Below are positions 5,179 to 5,380 of a stretch of DNA of 5,380 nucleotides, piece after piece (positions within the stretch are counted from its first letter, which is position 1; every line of letters starts with the position of its first letter). A model generated the notes under the pieces. The model was not told where the DNA came from and searched no databases. It saw only the letters and a list, made by a program, of their open reading frames with translations. Source of the stretch: Bacillota bacterium (lineage in GTDB: Bacteria > Bacillota > Clostridia > Lachnospirales > Anaerotignaceae); contig JAFYQL010000092.1 of NCBI GenBank assembly GCA_017547125.1, positions 1-5,380 of the forward strand, written 5' to 3'. Both the position numbers and the translations under genes were made by a program.

Positions 5179-5380
5179 ATGGATTTATTCAGCACCTTTT
5201 TAGGCCAGGTGTTTACTTTTGCAACAACTCTTTCTGTTGGTGCGCTGGCATACAAAGTTAAATTTATAGATGACGTTGTTTTAAAAAGCCTTTCAAGGCT
5301 GATGATGAACGTAATTATACCTTTGCTGATACTTACAGTTGTGGCAAACAGTGGTACGCGAGATGAACTTTTAAGCTTGT
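5179..5380 (+). CDS. N-terminus of a probable AEC-family (auxin efflux carrier type) permease, partial
   Basis: ATG 5179 opens a frame that stays open to the window edge (67 codons plus one base). An AGGGG ribosome site (5166-5170) lies 8 nt upstream. The product begins MDLFSTFLGQVFTFATTLSVGALAYKVKFIDD, a first hydrophobic helix (about residues 5-24) followed by a short polar turn, then LKSLSRLMMNVIIPLLILTVVAN, a second hydrophobic stretch with a proline. The order helix, K-x-x-x-IDD, LSRL, N-x-x-x-P is typical of AEC-family secondary transporters, which export or import organic anions across the cytoplasmic membrane; the substrate cannot be read from this fragment. It lies close behind the alaS terminator with no room for its own promoter in the gap, so it depends on readthrough or on a promoter inside alaS. 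Family assignment rests on pattern recognition alone. Confidence 0.65.
   Translation, partial: MDLFSTFLGQVFTFATTLSVGALAYKVKFIDDVVLKSLSRLMMNVIIPLLILTVVANSGTRDELLSL

Noticed and set aside
1..5380. Search for mobile elements, CRISPR arrays, tRNA/rRNA genes or a novel defence-type system
   Set aside because: No transposase, terminal repeats, regularly spaced repeats or tRNA/rRNA-like sequence was seen; the coding content is conserved housekeeping genes.

Overview
The window looks like housekeeping chromosome from a low-to-moderate GC Gram-positive anaerobe, probably a clostridial (Lachnospiraceae/Oscillospiraceae-like) gut bacterium. The basis is a T-box leader in front of an aminoacyl-tRNA synthetase gene, strong AGGAG-type ribosome sites, sigma-A style TTGACA/TATAAT promoters, AT-rich spacers, and the protein families present. 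The taxonomic call is inference from style, not from a marker gene.

Layout. Positions 1-98 hold the last 31 codons of a plus-strand gene whose product ends in a CxxC knuckle. It is followed 11 bases later by a 61-residue two-helix membrane protein (110-295). A strong bidirectional terminator (296-327) closes this pair and, from the other side, the convergent ruvAB operon. ruvA (1966-1361) and ruvB (1333-320) run leftwards from a promoter at about 1994-2022 and encode the Holliday-junction branch-migration motor. Rightwards, a perfect consensus promoter (2115-2143) drives an alaS leader of about 320 nt containing a complete T-box riboswitch: Stem I with a proposed GCA alanine specifier, Stem III, the T-box at 2365-2378, mutually exclusive antiterminator and terminator, and a U8 tract. 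It is followed by alaS (2471-5110), encoding full-length alanyl-tRNA synthetase with editing and C-Ala domains. After an intrinsic terminator (5121-5153) a further plus-strand gene starts at 5179 and runs off the window. Its N-terminus resembles AEC (auxin efflux carrier) family permeases.

How the parts work together. ruvAB and alaS are divergent, with promoters about 115 bp apart. alaS is predicted to be read through only when uncharged tRNA-Ala accumulates, because the T-box bulge UGGU matches an ACCA tRNA end. RuvA and RuvB act together in recombinational repair. The genes are functionally unrelated neighbours. I see no mobile element, CRISPR array, tRNA or rRNA, and no sign of a new multi-gene system. 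The points worth a second look are regulatory: the T-box details, a repeated octamer in both divergent promoters, the hairpin in the ruvA-ruvB gap, and the transporter gene placed tightly behind the alaS terminator.
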